From: Planctomycetota bacterium
GTDB taxonomy: Bacteria > Planctomycetota > MHYJ01 > JACPRB01
Length of the DNA: 16,916 nucleotides
Direction of reading: 5' to 3'
NCBI GenBank assembly: GCA_016200125.1
Contig: JACQFK010000463.1
Coordinates: 1 to 16,916 of the forward strand
This document shows positions 14,763-16,916 of this stretch, one piece after another (within the stretch, counting starts at the first letter, position 1; every line of letters begins with the position of its first letter). The notes below the pieces were generated by a model. That model was not told the DNA's origin. It saw nothing but the letters and a program-made list of their open reading frames with translations, and searched no databases. Made by a program: the position numbers and the translations under genes.

Positions 14763-16613
14763 TCAGCGCGGAGAGGCCTTCAGCCGTTTCGCGAGGAAGG
14801 CTACCTGCGACTCGATCGTGTCCTCGCCGATCTTCAGCTCGCAGGAGATTCCGAGCTTGTCCATCTCGGCCTTGAGGATCTCGCCGAATCGGGCGCTGTG
14901 GATGCCGGCGCCGGCGCGCGGACCGGGCTGGTCCTTGCCGTCGTACCAGAGGTAGGCCGGAGGATCGTCCTTGGTCAGGTGACGGATCGCCGCCGCCTCC
15001 TCGTAGAGCGCGTGGGCCCTCTCGCTGTCGGCCTCTGACGGCGGGAGCCCGTACAGCTTGGCGATCGCCGCGTGCTCGTGGGCCCGGCCGCCGATGTGCT
15101 CCCGGATCCAGCGGGGATCGTAGGAGCACTGGGCGACGATGCCCACGACCGCTTGGAGCCGGCTCGACCGCCTCGCCACGGGGTCTTCACTCCTGGGATC
15201 CGCCAGATCGTCGTGGAAGGCGAGCCAGAGCGAGATCCCGCCGCCCGCGGAGCCGCCGGTGGCGCCGAAATGCGCAGGATCGAGATTCCAGTCCTTGGCT
15301 CTCGATCGGAGGTACTGAACGGCCCGCGCGGCGTCCTGGAAGGGAGCGGGGAAGGGCGCCTGCGACGAATACCGGTAGTTGATGGCGGCGACCGAGAGTC
15401 CCTGTTCGCGGCAGCGGTTGATGAGGTCCGCCTTCGCGTAGCCTTTGCTCCCTTCCAGGAATCCGCCGCCGTGGATGAAGACGACCAGCGGCGTGGGCAG
15501 GGGGGAGGGGGCCTTCCAGAGATCCAGGACGTTGCGCTCATGCGGTCCGTACTTCTCGTCCTTCACCTCGGGCTCCGGGCGCCGCGGGCCCTCGTCCGGC
15601 CCCGTCGTCACGACCAGTTCGAAGTCGCTACCCTTGAGGGCCTTGTGGTCGAGCGTCTCGAGGCCCTGGATGCGCGAGTCGGGAGCGGTGGAGACGGCCC
15701 AGTCGATGCCGTTGTCCGCGACGATCATTCCGTACTTCTTGAGGCCCTTCAGGATGGCCTGCACGTGGGGCGGAAAGCGGGAGAGGTCGAAGTCCGCGCG
15801 CAGGCGGAAGCGGTCGCCCATCCGGGGCAGCAGGGGATCCTTCAGCGCGCTCGCGTAGTGCGTCGCGGGATAGACATAGGCTCGGCGGGTGCGTCGGAAG
15901 GTGACGCGCAGGGCGTGCTCGACCATGCCCCGCTCGCATTCGTCGTAGCGGACGATGGCGGGGAAGATGGGCAGGCCTCCCGCATCGGCGGAGGTCCAGC
16001 CGTCGGGGCGCAGCGCGTTGCTCCGGAGGTCGAAGATCGCGGCGGAATCGCACTTCCAGCCTGCCGGCCTGCGATAGGTGGCGAAGAGCTCATAGAGCTT
16101 CATCGCGGCCGGATCGACGACGATCAGGTGGCGATCCCCGTCGCCCTCGCGCTGCAGCATCTCGAGAGGGACTTTCGACAGGGGCCATCCCTCAAGGGGG
16201 GCCTGATCGGGAATGGGATAGGGTCCGGGGTCTGATTCCTCTTTCGCCCCGATCGCGACGGGGAGTTTCGGCTGGTCGGGGGGGACGAGGATGAAGGACA
16301 TGTCCTGGTTCCAGCGGAAGCGGAGGTCTCTGCCGATAGTTTCGATGATGCGGGCCGAATCGGGATGGACCGGGCGCTGCGAGATGTCCTCGTTCCAGGG
16401 ATTGTCCTTGGGGAAGATCTGGAGCGAGGAAAGGACGGCGTCGGCCTCCGGGGTATTGAAGGGGATCGGCCGCGCGACCGGCGGGGTGGGGGGCAGCTCG
16501 CGCCCCTCGTGGTTCCGCGGCCGCGGCGGCTGCGGCTTCGGCGTCTCCTGGGTCGCGCAGGCGCAGAGGACGGCCCCCAGGGCAAGCGCGGCGGCCATGC
16601 GATTCTTCATCAT
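14763..16613 (-). CDS. Lipoprotein fusing an unnamed conserved domain to an alpha/beta-hydrolase domain
   Basis: The 616-residue product starts at ATG 16613, chosen over an upstream in-frame start because AGGGAGAA (16618-16625) lies just before it and a lipoprotein signal follows (LCAC, lipid-modified Cys at 19). Residues of about 60-315 form a domain I recall from environmental bacteria but cannot name, with motifs IFPKDNPWNEDIS (66-78), FDLRSNALRPDGWTSADAGG (194-213), and KKYGMIVADNG (292-302). Residues of about 350-612 are an alpha/beta-hydrolase of the esterase/dienelactone-hydrolase type: oxyanion motif HGGGF (381-385), nucleophile elbow GGSAGGG (453-459, S455), and acidic candidates D558 or D561. 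The usual C-terminal catalytic His is not evident: the last His is H572 and the tail contains none. The protein is probably anchored in the periplasm or outer membrane. Its reaction is unknown. Confidence 0.8.
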   Translation of the reverse strand: MMKNRMAAALALGAVLCACATQETPKPQPPRPRNHEGRELPPTPPVARPIPFNTPEADAVLSSLQIFPKDNPWNEDISQRPVHPDSARIIETIGRDLRFRWNQDMSFILVPPDQPKLPVAIGAKEESDPGPYPIPDQAPLEGWPLSKVPLEMLQREGDGDRHLIVVDPAAMKLYELFATYRRPAGWKCDSAAIFDLRSNALRPDGWTSADAGGLPIFPAIVRYDECERGMVEHALRVTFRRTRRAYVYPATHYASALKDPLLPRMGDRFRLRADFDLSRFPPHVQAILKGLKKYGMIVADNGIDWAVSTAPDSRIQGLETLDHKALKGSDFELVVTTGPDEGPRRPEPEVKDEKYGPHERNVLDLWKAPSPLPTPLVVFIHGGGFLEGSKGYAKADLINRCREQGLSVAAINYRYSSQAPFPAPFQDAARAVQYLRSRAKDWNLDPAHFGATGGSAGGGISLWLAFHDDLADPRSEDPVARRSSRLQAVVGIVAQCSYDPRWIREHIGGRAHEHAAIAKLYGLPPSEADSERAHALYEEAAAIRHLTKDDPPAYLWYDGKDQPGPRAGAGIHSARFGEILKAEMDKLGISCELKIGEDTIESQVAFLAKRLKASPR

Positions 16614-16694
16614 CCGGTTCTCCCTAGAGTGATCCGAGATGACCAAATTGCGACGCCATCTTGAAACTGCGGATATCCCCACCCTGAATTCCCT

Positions 16695-16722
16695 TTGCCG
16701 CCCCCGGGAAAACTGCTAGACT
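16695..16722 (+). promoter_or_regulatory. Candidate extended -10 promoter for the last gene
   Basis: TTGCCG (16695-16700, four of six) is separated by 16 bp from TAGACT (16717-16722, four of six), which is preceded by TGC, an extended -10. The expected start near 16729 leaves a short leader with an AGGAG ribosome binding site at 16746-16750 before ATG 16759. It lies in the 145-bp spacer between divergent genes. Confidence 0.4.
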
Positions 16723-16758
16723 CCGCCCCCGAGTCCGGCGGCTACAGGAGATCTTGGA

Positions 16759-16916
16759 ATGGCGTCCCGTCTCCTCCAGATCCCCCCCCAGTTCGTCCCG
16801 CCCCTTGATCCCGGGTTCCGGCCCGCCTGGTCCGGCATCCGCGCCTTCGAGGCCGCCGCGAAGAAGACCCGCAAGGCCGTCAAGCTCGTCTTCGCCCTCG
16901 AAGCCGCCGCCGGCGG
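16759..16916 (+). CDS. N-terminal fragment, possibly a ROK-family protein (runs off the window)
   Basis: The frame opens at ATG 16759, eight bases after AGGAG (16746-16750), and runs through the window end without a stop, giving 52 residues and part of a codon. It begins MASRLLQIPPQFVPPLDPGF and continues with the helix-like RPAWSGIRAFEAAAKKTRK, then KLVFALEAAAG, the start of a likely beta-strand segment. This N-terminal layout reminds me of extended ROK-type (sugar kinase/regulator) proteins from related bacteria. No nucleotide-binding or zinc motif lies in the visible part, so the family call is tentative. It is transcribed divergently from the lipoprotein gene, with its own promoter candidate. 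Confidence 0.5.
   Translation, partial: MASRLLQIPPQFVPPLDPGFRPAWSGIRAFEAAAKKTRKAVKLVFALEAAAG

Noticed and set aside
16614..16682. Upstream in-frame start for the lipoprotein gene that would add 23 residues.
   Set aside because: The added residues carry no signal and would bury the lipoprotein signal sequence. The start at 16613 has AGGGAGAA just upstream.

Overview
This is a GC-rich bacterial chromosome segment with several exported or surface proteins. I see no tRNA, rRNA, CRISPR array, transposase or phage gene. The neighbouring DUF1592-type (planctomycete cytochrome c-like) and DUF1552 proteins, Tat-exported enzymes, an exported DUF3857/transglutaminase/TPR protein and many weak or absent Shine-Dalgarno sites suggest Planctomycetota. 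Acidobacteriota, Verrucomicrobiota or Myxococcota remain possible. The phylum is inferred from gene content only.

Layout, plus strand: the tail of an unidentified gene (2-91); a Tat-signal enolase-superfamily sugar-acid dehydratase (147-1328); a GAF-like/HD-GYP cyclic-di-GMP phosphodiesterase (1430-2578); a two-domain PPK2 polyphosphate:AMP phosphotransferase (2633-4123) with its own probable promoter; a FadL/PorV-like outer-membrane beta-barrel (4219-5397) behind the best sigma-70-like promoter in the window; a secreted seven-repeat beta-propeller (5413-6807) in the same operon; and a DUF1592-family c-type cytochrome-like protein (6893-8779) overlapping a Tat-exported DUF1552 protein (8769-10145).

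Layout, minus strand: a 1340-residue exported DUF3857/transglutaminase/TPR protein (14237-10215) faces the DUF1552 gene across a short spacer with a GC-rich inverted repeat. A roughly 525-bp stretch without a confident gene follows. Next is a lipoprotein (16613-14763) that joins an unnamed conserved domain to an alpha/beta-hydrolase domain lacking a recognisable C-terminal catalytic histidine. A divergent plus-strand gene starts at 16759 and runs off the end.

The genes form several small units rather than one operon. HD-GYP and PPK2 are both linked to nucleotide or polyphosphate signalling. The barrel and propeller are co-transcribed and probably share an envelope role. The DUF1592/DUF1552 pair is translationally coupled and probably acts together outside the cytoplasm. 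No complete new defence or biosynthetic system is evident. The best leads are the hydrolase fusion lipoprotein, the barrel-propeller operon, and three genes without Shine-Dalgarno sites that have -10-like hexamers 4-5 nt before their start codons, suggesting leaderless transcripts.
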